Assembly (NCBI RefSeq): GCF_029168945.1
Contig: NC_083605.1
Span: forward strand, 31,013,280 to 31,077,279
Direction: 5' to 3'
Source of the DNA: Cannabis sativa
Lineage: Eukaryota; Streptophyta; Magnoliopsida; Rosales; Cannabaceae
Length of the DNA: 64,000 nucleotides
Every line of letters starts with the position of its first letter. Within the stretch, counting starts at the first letter, position 1. Below the pieces are notes generated by a model, which saw nothing but the letters and a program-made list of their open reading frames with translations, was not told the DNA's origin and did not search any database. Positions 47,069 to 58,648 of the stretch are shown here, in pieces. A program made the position numbers and the translations under genes.

Positions 47069-49426
47069 TTACTGATAATAAAATTTCAAGCTCTCGCTAT
47101 TCCATGCTCGTGGAATCGCGGTTCCATCGAGTGTTGCGAGTCGATAAGTGGCATCACCAATTTGATCTGCGATTATGTATGGTCCTTCCCAATTGTCCCC
47201 AAAGACTCCATGAGATGGGACTTTGGTGTTTGGCATTACCCTTCTAAGGACCAAGTCTCCTACTCGCAGAGGTTTTATCTTTACTTTCGAGTTAAAGTAC
47301 CTTGCTGTTCGTTGTTGATAAGCCGCGTTTTGTAGTTGCGCTTTATCACGCTTTTCTTCTAAAAGATCAAGGCAAAACAACTGATTCTCGTTGTTCTGCG
47401 AGATATCGAAAGCATCTCTGCGTAAGGATCCTGCCCCAACTTCTACCGGCAACATGGCCTCGCACCCGTAAGAAAGCGAGAAGGGTGTTTCGCCAGTTGT
47501 AGATCGAGGGGTTGTATTGTAAGACCATAGGACTTGCGATAATTCATCTGGCCATGCCCCTTTGCGATCTTCTAATTTTCCCTTTATGGTGTGCTTAATT
47601 ATTTTATTGACTGCTTCAGTCTGTCCATTACTCTGCGGGTAAGCGACTGCGGAAAAGGCTTTTTTAATCCCTAAATCATCGCATAGCTGTCGCATTTCTT
47701 TACAGTCAAACTGTTTTCCATTATCTGAAATGAGTTTGTGCGGAATGCCAAAACGACAAATGATGGAAGTGTAGACGAACTCGCGTAACTTCGTCGCAGT
47801 GATGGTTGCGAGTGCTTTCGCTTCAGCCCACTTCGTGAAATAGTCAACCGCGACTACAGCATATTTGACTCCGCCTTTTCCCTTGGGTAACTCACCGATT
47901 AAATCAATTCCCCATATTGCAAAGGGCCAGGGACTCGTGATAGAATGGAGGTTACTCGGGGGTTGGTGTGTGTATGTGGCTATTCGCTGGCATCTATCAC
48001 ACTTTTTTGCAAATGCGAGGGCATCTTGTCGCAATGTTGGCCAGTAATATCCTTGTCGCATAATTTTTAAGGCAAGGGAATTACCTCCAGTATGATTTCC
48101 ACAAATTCCCTCATGCACTTCACGCAGTATGTAATCGCAACCTTCTCCACCGATACATCTGAGAAGTGGTTGACTAAAACTTCGGCGATACAAACTCTGG
48201 TCATATATCACATAACGGGCTGCTCGTTGTCGCAATTTCCTTGCTTCTATTTTATCGTCAGGTAGGAGCCCCTTGTCAAGGTATGTGAGGATAGGAGTCA
48301 TCCAGGTAATCTCCTGAACGTCATCGATCTCCATGATTGTTTCTCGATCTATGGTTGGATGAGACAATACATCTACCGGAATTACATCGAGTAATTCGGC
48401 TTCTCTGGTGGAGGCCAGTCGGGCCAATGCGTCTGCGTGGGCATTTTGAGTACGCGGTACTCGAGACACAACTACATGTTTGAACTTCTGCATTATTTCA
48501 CGAACGATGGCTAAGTATTTAACCAATCTTCCGCCTCTCGCTAGGTATTCTCCACTCACTTGACATACCACGATTTGAGAGTCGCTAAATGCTTGTAGAT
48601 ATTCGACTTTCATCTCGAGAGCCAATTTCAGACCTGCGATTAAAGCCTCATACTCGGCTTCATTGTTAGATGCAGAGAATTCAAAACGTAGAGCAGCGTG
48701 TACCTTGAAATTATTGGGACTGATTAACAAGATCCCGCTGCCAGAACCTTCATTATTTGAGGCTCCATCGACATACAATGTCCATACCTCTTTGCCCATC
48801 ATGGCGATGTCATTTCCACCCTCTACAACCGCCACCTCTGTGCTTGGGAACTCAAGTATAAAATCTGCCAGGGCTTGCCCCTTGATCGCAGTTCTTGGTT
48901 TATACCTGATGTCGAACTGACTCAACTCCATCGCCCACTTTAACAATCTCCCCGATGCCTCTGGCTTTGCCAAAACCTGTCTTAAGGGGAAGTTTGTCAA
49001 AACTTCAATGCTGTGAGCCTGGAAATAAGGTCGCAATTTTCTTGAGGATATTATCAAGGCAAAAGCCAGTTTCTCCATTTGAGGATAACGCGTCTCGGCG
49101 TCCAATAATCGCTTACTGACGTAGTACACCGGGTGTTGACGTCCTTGGTCCTCGCGGACTAGTACTGAACTGATCGCGTACTCGGAGACGGCTAAATAAA
49201 TAGACAAAACCTCTCCGGGCAATGGTTTTGATAGAATTGGAGGTTGCCCCAGATGCGTTTTTAACGCTTGAAAAGCCTGCTCGCATTTCTCATCCCATTG
49301 AAACCTCTTGTTACCTTTCAAAATCTGAAAAAACTCTTTACACTTGTCAGAGGATCTGGATATGAAGCGGTTTAAAGCCGCGACTTTGCCTGTGAGGCTC
49401 TGAACCTCCTTTGGCTTGGGTTTCAA
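47069..49426 (-). CDS. G2 pol: RNase H, second (archaeal-type) RNase H and integrase
   Basis: An open frame of 785 codons. N-terminal first: the end of RT and a degenerate RNase H (Y-L-A-V-S-E-Y-A-I; the first acidic residue is lost, typical of Tat). Then a complete second RNase H: Y-V-D-G-A-S-N-N-E-G-S-G, N-N-E-A-E-Y-E-A, S-D-S-Q, N-A-H-A-D-A-L-A. Then integrase with an H-H-C-C zinc region (C-D-R-C-Q-R) and the catalytic triad in W-G-I-D-L-I-G, S-D-N-G-K-Q-F and N-G-Q-T-E-A-V, and a C-terminal beta-rich domain ending at the stop 47069. All catalytic residues are present. It is out of frame with RT by one shift near 49411-49433. Acts in the element's nuclear cDNA synthesis and integration. 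Confidence 0.92.
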   Translation of the reverse strand: MKPKPKEVQSLTGKVAALNRFISRSSDKCKEFFQILKGNKRFQWDEKCEQAFQALKTHLGQPPILSKPLPGEVLSIYLAVSEYAISSVLVREDQGRQHPVYYVSKRLLDAETRYPQMEKLAFALIISSRKLRPYFQAHSIEVLTNFPLRQVLAKPEASGRLLKWAMELSQFDIRYKPRTAIKGQALADFILEFPSTEVAVVEGGNDIAMMGKEVWTLYVDGASNNEGSGSGILLISPNNFKVHAALRFEFSASNNEAEYEALIAGLKLALEMKVEYLQAFSDSQIVVCQVSGEYLARGGRLVKYLAIVREIMQKFKHVVVSRVPRTQNAHADALARLASTREAELLDVIPVDVLSHPTIDRETIMEIDDVQEITWMTPILTYLDKGLLPDDKIEARKLRQRAARYVIYDQSLYRRSFSQPLLRCIGGEGCDYILREVHEGICGNHTGGNSLALKIMRQGYYWPTLRQDALAFAKKCDRCQRIATYTHQPPSNLHSITSPWPFAIWGIDLIGELPKGKGGVKYAVVAVDYFTKWAEAKALATITATKLREFVYTSIICRFGIPHKLISDNGKQFDCKEMRQLCDDLGIKKAFSAVAYPQSNGQTEAVNKIIKHTIKGKLEDRKGAWPDELSQVLWSYNTTPRSTTGETPFSLSYGCEAMLPVEVGAGSLRRDAFDISQNNENQLFCLDLLEEKRDKAQLQNAAYQQRTARYFNSKVKIKPLRVGDLVLRRVMPNTKVPSHGVFGDNWEGPYIIADQIGDATYRLATLDGTAIPRAWNSESLKFYYQ

Positions 49427-50200
49427 GTGATCGCATTTCTACCAACGCTCTAATCTTCGCAGGATTGGCTTCTATTCCTCGCTGATTTACCATAAAACCA
49501 AGGAATTTTCCGGAACCCACTCCAAAGACGCATTTTAAGGGGTTTAGACGCATCTTATATCGTCGCAATATGTCGAACATGGCCTGTAAGTGCGTGATAT
49601 GATCCTCCGCATGTTGCGATTTTACGAGCATATCGTCAACATATACCTCCATTGTCTTTCCAATAAGATCTGCGAACATCATATTCACTAGCCTTTGATA
49701 AGTCGCACCTGCGTTTAATAAACCAAAAGGCATTACCTTGTAACAGTATAATCCTCGATCAGTAATGAACGAGGTATGTTCTTGGTCTGGTTCGTCGATA
49801 TCGAACATCGGGATTTGATTGTATCCCGAGTATGCATCCATGAAGCTTAAAAGCGCGTGACCTGCAGTGGCATCGACAAGCTGGTCAATGCTAGGAAGAG
49901 GAAAGCTGTCTTTGGGACAGGCTTTGTTCAAATCTTTAAAGTCAACGCATGTACGCCATGAGCCATTGGGCTTTGGCACGAGTACTGGGTTAGCTAACCA
50001 GTCGGGGTAAAATGACTCCCGTATAAAGCCGCAGGCAAGGAGGCGGTCAACTTCCTCTTTCAGCGCTTGGTACCTCGCGGGGTCCATTTTGCGGCGCTTT
50101 TGTCGGACACCTCGCACTTCTGGGTCAATGTTCAAGCGATGACACATGACCTGTGGAGATATCCCGACCATATCTGAATGTTTCCAGGCAAAAATGTCAA
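49411..50200 (-). pseudogene. G2 reverse transcriptase, preceded by a deletion and followed by a frameshift
   Basis: RT motifs are in order: L-L-A-C-G-F-I-R-E, L-V-P-K-P-N-G-S-W-R, D-L-N-K-A-C-P-K-D, F-M-D-A-Y-S-G-Y-N-Q, K-V-M-P-F-G-L-L-N-A-G-A-T-Y-Q and the catalytic Y-V-D-D-M-L-V (about 49630-49646). Frame begins in the D-I-F-A-W region (about 50190) right at a deletion junction with gag. The conserved finger, palm and connection are complete; a one-base shift before the connection separates it from RNase H. Confidence 0.9.
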
Positions 50201-50977
50201 GATTTTGTTAACTGTATTGACACCCTGATCGCTCGTATGGGGATCATGGAGCGTCTCCGTGTTATGCGGCCCGCGGGAGCGCGCCCTAAAGATTGCGTTG
50301 AGATGATCACGCAGATCACCTCGGTGTACACGATAGTGTCCTCCTTGCTGTGTCTGCACAGAGCCAGACCTCGTATACCTGCTCGGAGTGCGGCCATGCG
50401 AGGATGAGGAGGCTGACTCTGCGTCGTTATCTCGAGGTGGACGACTGCGAGGGTTGCGGCGCTCAGGATCCTCGTCGATTTGCGCGCTCTGGTTAGGCAA
50501 CCTTGCAGATTGGTCTCTTGACGTCGGGTGATTCAAGTCCAAGATTTCAGGATCAGTTCTTCGTTCCCTGCGTGCACGGTTAGTTTGACGTCGGGAAACT
50601 GTTACCTGAGGGTTTTCGTTACGAATGGCAGGGACCCGAGGAGGGCGTCGAGCTCGGCTCTGTCCATCTACCTCGGCTTGTAGTGCTCGCAGCTGATCCT
50701 GGATTGCAGCGTATTGATCAGTCGTGAGCTGGACCACTCCTTCGGACACGACCGCCGGGGTGACAGGGGGAAAGTGCATGGTTGCTGGTGGTGTGGACGT
50801 GCCTCCGACTTGAGGACCAGTTGTTTCTGGAAATAGGTTGAGTGGTCTGATGTTGCTCCTCCCTACCCCGCCGTTGATGACGTCTACAGGTGGCACTCCG
50901 GCTCCAGGCAATGGTACGCTCATCATTCCAATATTGATGGATTCGTTGTTAGCTCCATTAGCGTGATTTCCAGCCAT
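50190..50977 (-). pseudogene. G2 gag, N-terminal half, fused by deletion to RT
   Basis: ATG at 50977, about 44 bp inside the primer site. The protein is Pro/Ser/Arg-rich with a Q-Y-A-A-I-Q-D-Q-L-R-A-L coiled-coil stretch, the usual disordered N-terminus of Tat Gag. The capsid core, the zinc knuckle and the protease that should follow are missing. Sequence passes within a few bases (about 50190-50210) into the region just before RT, in a different frame. Thus G2 cannot make its own particles. Confidence 0.8.
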
Positions 50978-51020
50978 GATGAGTGGTGTTCTTTGAAGTG
51001 AATAGAATCTTACAGTCGAA

Positions 51021-51038
51021 TTCCCACAGACGGCGCCA
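51021..51038 (-). promoter_or_regulatory. G2 primer-binding site
   Basis: TGGCGCCGTCTGTGGGAA on the reverse strand, two bases from the 5' LTR. The first nine bases fit the TGGCGCCGT site used by many Tat and Athila elements (Asp- or Arg-type tRNA); I cannot settle which tRNA from sequence alone. Confidence 0.85.
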
Positions 51039-51040
51039 AA

Positions 51041-51908
51041 TGTTGTCGAGCAAATTTCGCAACACCAAAAAGTATGATTTAATCGATAAGACAGGGAATT
51101 ATTTGAGAGAAGACAAGTGCGAGTATTCAACCTAAAATGGCGAGTACTCGGATGGGAATGCGAGAGTAAACAACAAGGCTGGAAAAAATAAGTAAGACGA
51201 TGAATTATAGTGGTTCAGTCAGATTTCGTTCTGCTTAGTCCACTGTAGCAAAGGATTCGTAGGTCCATTTTCATGGTGGATCACCCCTTTATATACAAAG
51301 TAGGTGTCCAATCGGTTACATGAGGATCACATTTATTGTTAATCCATTATTTACACATTGAATTGCAATGACTAAACTCAAACAACGTTAACATTAATAA
51401 ATGTATGACAGTTACTAAATTCATCAACGTATGCGTCTTTCGCATCTGCGAGTTGACCGTTCATGTTCCGTCTGTTGAGCTCGTAGGGTCGCAAATACGT
51501 TTGGAACGTCTGCGTCCTTAGGTAATCGCCCTTTGTAGACGTCGCATGTTGAAGCTGGTAACATCTGGACATGCGAACTTATATTGGTCTGTTAGGGCTA
51601 TTGGGTCGCTGGGACCAAAACTGCATCATAGGGCATTGGTCTCTATACTCGTCGCGGAGGTATAGAGGGGGACACTCGCACATGTTCTGACATATGCGAA
51701 TTGGATCTACCCTGCATGATGAGAATTATGGTTATGCGGTGTGACTTAAGTCGCACCTACAGTATCTCGCTATTTTTATCCTGCGCGAGGTCTAAACTTC
51801 GAGAAATCTCTCACGGACATTCAGCCTTCATTGGAAATCTGAATACACGTGTCCTTTAAAGAGGAGTCTGGTCTCGAGTTTCTAGGTGAGAGAAATCTCA
51901 CTATAACA
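51041..51908 (-). repeat. G2 5' LTR
   Basis: 868 bp, TGTTGTCGAGC to CTATAACA on the + strand. It nearly equals the left LTR (four differences). The TSD CAACC follows at 51909-51913, and the G1 polyprotein resumes with the codons for P-E-S-E-E-P. Confidence 0.96.
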
Positions 51909-54900
51909 CAACCGGAAAGTGAAGAACCATTTGTGTTCGTTGGTTCGGTTCGGGGATCTCGGATCCCGGTAATTTTGGCCATGTCAGCTAAGGAATTAAT
52001 ACATGGCGGTTGTTTAGGGTTTCTGGCCGTGGTGATGGACCCCACTCTGCCAGATACCATTTGGCCAGAGGATATCAAGGTGGTTCGGGAATTTCTAGAT
52101 GTTTTTCCCAAAGAACTTCCAGGGTTACCACCTCAGCAGGAGATTGATTTCGTTATAGATTTGGCACCAGGAGTGGAACCGGTTTCCAAGGCTCCGTATA
52201 GAATGGCTCTAGTTGATCTTAAGGAATTAAAGATTCAGCTTCAGGGGTTGCTTGACATAGGGTTTATTCGGCCTAGTGTGTCACCCTGGGGAGCTCCGAT
52301 TTTATTTGTTAAAAAGAAGGATGGAACTGTGAGGATGTGTATCGATTATCGAGAATTAAACAAGCTAACAGTGAAGAATAAATATCCACTACCTAGAATC
52401 GATGATCTGTTCGATCAACTTCAGGGGAAGACGGTCTTTTCCAAGATTGATCTCTGATCGGATTATCATCAGTTGAAAATCTGAGAGGAAGACATTCGAA
52501 GACGACTTTTCGTACTAGGTATGGACATTACGAATTCTTGGTTATGTCGTTTGGACTAACCAATGCTCCTGCAACATTTATGGATTTGATGAATAGGGTA
52601 TCCAAGGATTTCCTCGATATCTGTGTTATCGTGTTTATCGACGACATCCTTGTGTACTCTCAGTCAGAAGAGGAGCATGAGTTACATCTTCAGATGGTTT
52701 TGCAACAGCTTCGGGAACACAAGCTTTACGCCAAATTCAAGAAATGTGAATTCTGGCTATCTCAGGTGTCCTTCTTAGGGCACATTGTTAGCAAAGATGG
52801 GATCAAGGTGGATCCCGGGAAGATAGAATTCGTCAGGGATTGGCCGAGACCGAAGACAGTGACGGAAATTAGAAGCTTCTTAGGTTTAGCCGGGTATTAT
52901 CGTAGGTTCGTGGAAGGGTTTTCTAAAATTTCAACACCCTTAACCGAACTTACAAAGAAGAATCAGCGGTTTATCTAGTCAGATAAGTGCGAGGCTAGTT
53001 TCCAGGAGCTGAAACAGAGATTGATTACCGCTCCAGTGCTAGCCTTGCCTTCAGACAACGAGAAATTTGTGGTTTATTGCGATGCGTCCAGACAAGGTCT
53101 GGGGTGTGTGCTGATGCAAGCCGATCGGGTTATCGCTTATGCCTCCCGTCAGTTAAAGGATTATGAACAGCGATACCCGACTCATGATCTAGAGTTGGCC
53201 GTAGTGGTTTTTGCATTGAAGATTTGGTAACATTACATTTACGGAGAAAGGTGTGAAATCTATACCGACCATAAAAGTCTCAAGTATTTCTTTACTCAGA
53301 AATATTTGAATATGAGACAGAGGCGTTGGTTGGAATTAGTGAAAGATTATGATTGTGAGATTCTCTATCACCCTGGGAAGGCCAATGTAGTGGCCGATGC
53401 CCTGAGCAGGAAGGGTCCCAGGCAGGTAGCTAGCATGATCCAGATCTCACCTCAGCTAGCGGAGGACATGGTTAGATCCAACATTGAGTTTGTGGTAGGT
53501 CAGCTTCACAACTTAATACTGCAATCTGATCTGTTGGAAAGAATTAAAGCCACTCAGATGACTGATCCAGAGTTAATGAAAATCAGAGATGAGGTTTCGG
53601 CTGGTCAAGCCAGGGATTTCTCAGTGTCTGATAACGGTATGCTTCTGTATAAAGCTAGGGTTTGTGTTCCAAGTAGCGAGGAACTCAGGAACGAAATCTT
53701 TGAGGAGGCTCATTCTACCCCTTATTCTCTACATCCCGGCACCACCAAGATGTACCAGGATCTTAAACCCTACTTCTGGTGGAGCGGTATGAACAAGAAT
53801 TTGGCAGAATTCGTATCGAGATGCCTCACCTGTCAGCAGATTAAGGCTGAACATCAGAGACCATCAGGGTTGTTGCAGCCTTTAACCCTACCTAAACGGA
53901 AGTGGGAAGATATCACGATGGATTTCGTGGTCGGGTTACCTAGAACCACGGGTTTGTTCGATTCCATCTGGGTTGTGGTGGATCGATTCACGAAATCTGC
54001 TCATTTTCTGCCTGTTAGAACAACCTTTACAGTGGATCAGTTGGCAGAATTGTATGTTAGAGAGATTGTAAGACTTCACGGGGTACCGAAGTCTATAGTT
54101 TCGGATAGAGATCCGAAGTTCACTTCCAAGTTTTGGCAGAGTTTGCAACGAGCAATGGGTACAAAACTGAAATTCAGTACAGCATTCCATCCTCAGACAG
54201 ATGGTCAGTCTGGAAGGACAATTCAGATATTGGAGGACATGTTACGAGCCTGTGTTATGGATTTTGAAGGCTCTTGGAATAAATATCTACCGTTGATAGA
54301 ATTTTCTTACAACAACAGTTATCAGAGTACGATAGGGATGGCTCCCTATGAACTGTTATACGGTAGGAAGTGTAGATCTCCCATCCACTGGGATGTGACA
54401 GGGGAGAAGAAATACTTAGGTCCGGAGTCAGTGCAGCGGACCAATGAGGCAATAGAGAAAATAAAAGCTAGAATGCTTGCCTCAGAGAGTAGACAGAAAA
54501 GTTACGCAGATCCGAAACGCAGAGATGTTGAGTTCCGAGTAGGGGACCGAGTGTTTTTACGGGTATCTCCAATGAAGGGGATCAAACGTTTCGGGAAAGA
54601 GGCAAGTTATGCCCTCGATTTACAGGACCTTTTGAGATTCTCGAGAAGATAGGTCAAGTGGCATACCGGTTAGCATTGCCTCCAGCTTTATCAGCAGTTC
54701 ACAACGTATTCCATGTCTCTATGTTGAGAAAATACGTTTCAGATCCCTCTCATATACTCAGTTATGAGAGCCTTGAACTACAGCCAGATATGCCTTACGA
54801 AGAACAGCCAGTGCAGATCCTGGATAGAAAGGATAAAGTCCTTCGGAATACGACCATAGCATTGGTCAAAGTACTCTGGAGAAACAGCAAGGTGGAGGAA

Positions 54901-54999
54901 GCCACCTGGGAGCTAGAGTCAGATATGAGAGCTCAATATCCAGAGTTATTCAGGTTAGATTTCGGGGAAGAAATCCTTTTAAGGGGGGAAAAGTTGTAA
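51909..54999 (+). pseudogene. G1 pol: RT, RNase H, integrase and chromodomain-like tail
   Basis: Domain order is complete. [45 protein letters not shown] (about 52635). RNase [17 protein letters not shown]. Integrase: C-L-T-C-Q-Q zinc region, D of I-T-M-D-F, D of V-S-D-R-D-P. In D-G-Q-S-G-R-T-I-Q the catalytic Glu is Gly (GGA, 54212-54214). The tail at 54840-54930 (V-L-W-R-N-S-K-V-E-E-A-T-W-E-L-E) is the Tekay chromodomain. Lesions: TGA 52455 and 52482 (both CGA in relatives), TAG 52976 (Trp), TAA 53228, a missing base near 52497 and another near 54598. It is not functional. Confidence 0.93.
54981..54994 (+). promoter_or_regulatory. G1 polypurine tract
   Basis: AAGGGGGGAAAAGT directly before the 3' LTR, overlapping the end of the pol frame. 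Confidence 0.85.
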
Positions 55000-57282
55000 A
55001 GACCGCTTAGTTTAATTTAGAAATTAGCAGTTAATTATGTTTATTTATGGAAAATTATTTATAGCTATTTAAATAATTATTACGCTGTTATTGTTGAATT
55101 CTGAAGTGCATTTTATGTCAATTAGTGATTTTCATAATTTTGCATTTCCGGTGCCCGGTAACATGGAACTTGGTGTTTGGCTCAGTACAATCAGAACTTA
55201 GTATGTTTGTATTAGGGGACAGTTATTTAGACATTGAGAATGTCGGGATTGGCCGGGAATTTAGAATTTTCCAAAAATACCCCTTTAGTGCTCTTTATAC
55301 TATTTTAGTGTGAAGGGGCAAAATGGTCATTTTGCCCCATTGTTATTTTGTCCTTTAGTGGACTTTATATGGTGTAATTATATGTGTATGTAGAATTTCT
55401 TTTGGCTGAAGTAAAGGGATAAAATAGCATTTTATTTTTCTCATTATTCAAAACAATTTCAAAGTTAGAAAAAAAATTAGAATTTCAAGCTCTTTCTCTC
55501 TCTCTTTTCGGCCAAGCTTGGGGGGCTGCTAGGGCTGTGATTCTTTGCAAAATTCAAGTGTTTTCCTCAAGTTTAGAGTGATTTTAGTGAAGGTAATCCT
55601 TGTCTAGCTTCTCTTCTTTTAGTTTCTTGAAATTTTGATGAAAAGATGATGTTTGCATGCTTGTTTGAATTGTTCTTGCTGCTGTGTTTTGATGTTGATT
55701 TCAGAGGTTTATTTATAAATTAAAATGTTGATTCAAGCATGTTAGGATTGGTGATTACTTGATTTTATTGAGATATGAAATTTTGGCTCAAAAACAATGG
55801 TTTTCAAAGAGAAGTGTTGAAATCTGTTGCTGTTGTTTTGTTGATGTTTGTTGTGGTTTCCAGAGGTTAAGTTATGCATGTTTAAGTAGGTTTGGGCTGA
55901 ATTGATTGCATGTTGGTGTTGTTTAATCAAGTTTGAGTTTGGAGCTCAAAGCTTGAAGCTTTAATGGTGATTTTGGTTTGTTTGCATGAAGCTCGGTTTT
56001 TATGCTTTAGAATTGTTCCTTAGGGTCTCAATAGCAGGTCTGGATGGTTTTGTTTGAATTGGTTGTGATTTGAGCAAGTTATGATTTTTTTGGTTGAGTT
56101 CTGCGAGGAACCGGAATTCTGGTTGTGCATCCGGAATTCCGGATGCGGTTCTGAAATTTCCCAGAACTGGAATTCCGGTTGGGCAACCGGTCTGCCGGTT
56201 GGGTGATTTTCAGAAACCCTAGATTTTCTCGTTTCTATGTTATTTGGGGTATTGCCATGCTTTTTATCGATAGGGAAACTTTTAGTTCCTAGTTTAAGTC
56301 CCCGGGAAGTGATTTAGCGTATCACTTATAGTGTTGTGATTGTTATGATTTAGGAGCCTGTAAACCGCCGTGCAGTCGTTCCAGTCAGGTTGACCGGCAC
56401 ACCTGAATTCGGAATTGAGGTAAGATTAGTATAACAGTATGCATATATATATTACATGTTTAGCGTGCATGTTAGGAAGCGAGTTAGATTACATTAGACA
56501 TGTATGTTGGCTTCGTACCACCGGACCATATCACATCGGTTAGGCTAGAGTATGACTAGCAACTGGAGTGTGACCAGTATACCGAGTATAGGCTGATACT
56601 AGGGTTTGTGGTACAGTGCTATGTGACAGTATCACATCGGTTAGGCTAGAGTATGACTAGCAGCTGGAGTATGACCAGTGAACCGAGTATAGGCTGATAC
56701 TGTAACACATCGGTATAGGCTAGAGTATGACTAGCAGCTGGAGTATGACCAGTGTACCGAGTATAGGCTGTTACTTGTCAATAGTACCGTCTTATGAACG
56801 TTCGGGACTCAGTATCGTGTGGGACACGGCAGTTAGGGTTATGGTCAGGGGTATGGGCGTCTGATCATAACCCGGGATTTATATACGTTTATGATTTATG
56901 CTTTTCTTACTGAGTCTGTCGACTCACAGTGCTATGTTTATGTGTAGGTAAGGGCAAGGCTGAAGCTGAAGAACCGTGAGAGCGAGCCGGTGAAGATTGT
57001 ACATGTCGGGGCGGTTAGGCCTGGAGCGTACGATCCTCGGGACAGCAAGGCTTTTTTGTATTTAGTCGCTAGGCGACAAGTATTTTGATTAGTCAGTAAA
57101 CTTTTGTAAATTATTTTGTAATCGGGATCCCGAGTATTTTTTTTGTATAAATATTTTATAAGTTTAATTAAAAAGCAAAAATTTTAATTAATCACGATTT
57201 CCATAAACCTCGTTGATTAGCAACGAGCTGTACAATATGTTTAAAAATTACATAATACGCCTATGCTAGTTAGGGTGTTACA
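54995..57282 (+). repeat. G1 3' LTR
   Basis: About 2.29 kb, TGTAAAGACC to GGTGTTACA, followed by the TSD GCTAT (57283-57287). It contains a threefold tandem repeat at about 56535-56775, described separately. Confidence 0.95.
56535..56775 (+). repeat. Tandem repeat within the G1 LTR
   Basis: Three units of about 70-110 bp share CACATCGGT, TAGGCTAGAGTATGACTAGC, TGGAGT(A/G)TGACCAGT and CGAGTATAGGCTG. The 5' LTR holds a more diverged version (4725-4990). Position late in the LTR suggests R or U5. Confidence 0.8.
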
Positions 57283-57287
57283 GCTAT

Positions 57288-58648
57288 TCATGTTCTTTGA
57301 TTTATTAGTTAAGCCTACTTTTGGGTCAGGGTGATACGTATATTTTGGAAACATGATAGTATGATTGAGTGGGAGTGCTGAACATAAATATGGAATCTAT
57401 AGCTTCTACTGGTGTATAGAAGTCAAGTGATGATTCCCTTCGAGCTTAGCTAAATAGAAGTAAATGGATGAGCTCTTGTTTAAGTGACTAATTTTTAGAT
57501 CACTAAATATCATTTACAGGTAGCTAAGTGTTTTAAGGGGCAAAATACGTTGAGGGGTGAGAACAGTAAAATTATCCCATCTCGATGTAAATCATCTATA
57601 TAGAGGATCTTTGATCACAATAAGATTATAACAATGGTTAAATGAGATAGCATATCTATATCGTTGAACATATAATATGCTCTATATAAGTCTGAGAGTG
57701 CAATTCTAAGTTCTAAGAGTGGATTCAACGAGGAATTAATAAGTAGGGATTTACTTAGTAAATTCGGTTCACTTATTGAAAGCTCAGCATATAAATCCAT
57801 GGTCCCCATTCTAGTTGAGACTATACTACTTGTAAGACTCAATAATTGATTTGTGATTAATCAATTGTAATTCTAAAGTTAGACTATGTCTAATTTGTGA
57901 ATTTTCACTAAGCAGGGGTGAAATTGTAAAGAAAAGAGATTCTAGGTTTATTTATTAATTAAGAGACTCTATATGTCTAATTAATAATTAAATTAAATGA
58001 CAATATTATTTAATAATCTATTTTAGTTATTAAATAATTAGCGTTTTTGAGAAAATAGAAATAAAAATTGTGAAAGCTGCAAAAACTAAGTGAGGCCCAA
58101 CAACACCTTGGCCGGCCACTTAAGCAACTTTTTCCAATTTATATTTTCATTATTTTAATGCCAAATAATTGTTAACCTAAACCTAGTAGTTGCCTATAAA
58201 TAGAAAGTGATGGCTCAGTCAAATAACAAGTTTCACAAGTTTTTCAAGCCTTCTGTTAGAAAATTGCTTTTTCAGAAAAACTGAGGCTTCCACTTCACTC
58301 TCTATAGCCGACCCTATACCTCTCTCTTTTCCTCTTCTCAATTTCAAAACCTTAGTGATAGAGTAGTGCCCACACACAACAAGTGGTACCTCAATCATAG
58401 ATTGGAAGACTATGAAGGATCACACACAAAGAGAAGGACATTCGGGCTCAGATCTTGATAATACTCTGTGACAGAAAGGATACAAGGGTTAGAGATCTGA
58501 GTGGAAGAAGACATTATTCCGCTGCAACCAATGTAAGGTTTTCTTAACTTTATATGTATTTAATTATCGTTTTAGAAAGTTCATATTTAGGGTGTTAAAC
58601 AACATACTTGTGAGTAGATCTAAGATCCTGGTAAAATAAATTCGAACA
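57288..58648 (+). repeat. C0 5' LTR, right part
   Basis: Continues the C0 LTR after G1 and ends TTCGAACA. It matches C4 27555-28964. With 2692-3191 the LTR totals about 1861 bp. TATA box TATAAATA at 58195-58202. Confidence 0.94.
58195..58202 (+). promoter_or_regulatory. TATA box, C0 5' LTR
   Basis: TATAAATA, the same box and context as in both C4 LTRs. In C0 it now lies 54 kb from the start of its LTR because of G1, so upstream promoter elements in 2692-3191 are cut off. Confidence 0.72.

Larger units (their letters stand above)
42427..51908 (-). mobile_element. G2: Ty3/gypsy Tat-lineage retrotransposon, internally deleted
   Basis: Inserted in reverse in G1. LTRs 42427-43294 and 51041-51908 (868 bp each, four differences seen), flanked by CAACC (42422-42426 and 51909-51913). 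The 5' LTR is on the right. Next to it lies a TGGCGCC-type primer site, then truncated gag, RT, RNase H, a second archaeal-type RNase H and integrase on the reverse strand. Between integrase and the left LTR is a spliced gene on the + strand. The second RNase H and the antisense gene are hallmarks of Tat elements. At 9.5 kb it is shorter than intact relatives because the end of gag and the protease are gone. Confidence 0.95.
3192..57282 (+). mobile_element. G1: Ty3/gypsy Tekay-type (chromovirus) retrotransposon
   Basis: LTRs at 3192-5509 and 54995-57282, flanked by GCTAT on both sides. Without its two insertions (C1 and G2) it is about 9.6 kb, a normal length for Tekay. Order: LTR, Met-type primer site, gag with CCHC knuckle, DSGA protease, RT, RNase H, integrase, C-terminal chromodomain-like tail, polypurine tract, LTR. 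The reading frame is broken by two insertions, four in-frame stops and at least two frameshifts in pol, and the integrase has lost its catalytic glutamate. It cannot encode functional proteins as it stands. Confidence 0.95.

Noticed and set aside
55005..57282. LTR divergence of G1 as an age estimate
   Set aside because: The 5' copy lies in the error-rich part, so differences cannot be read as elapsed time.
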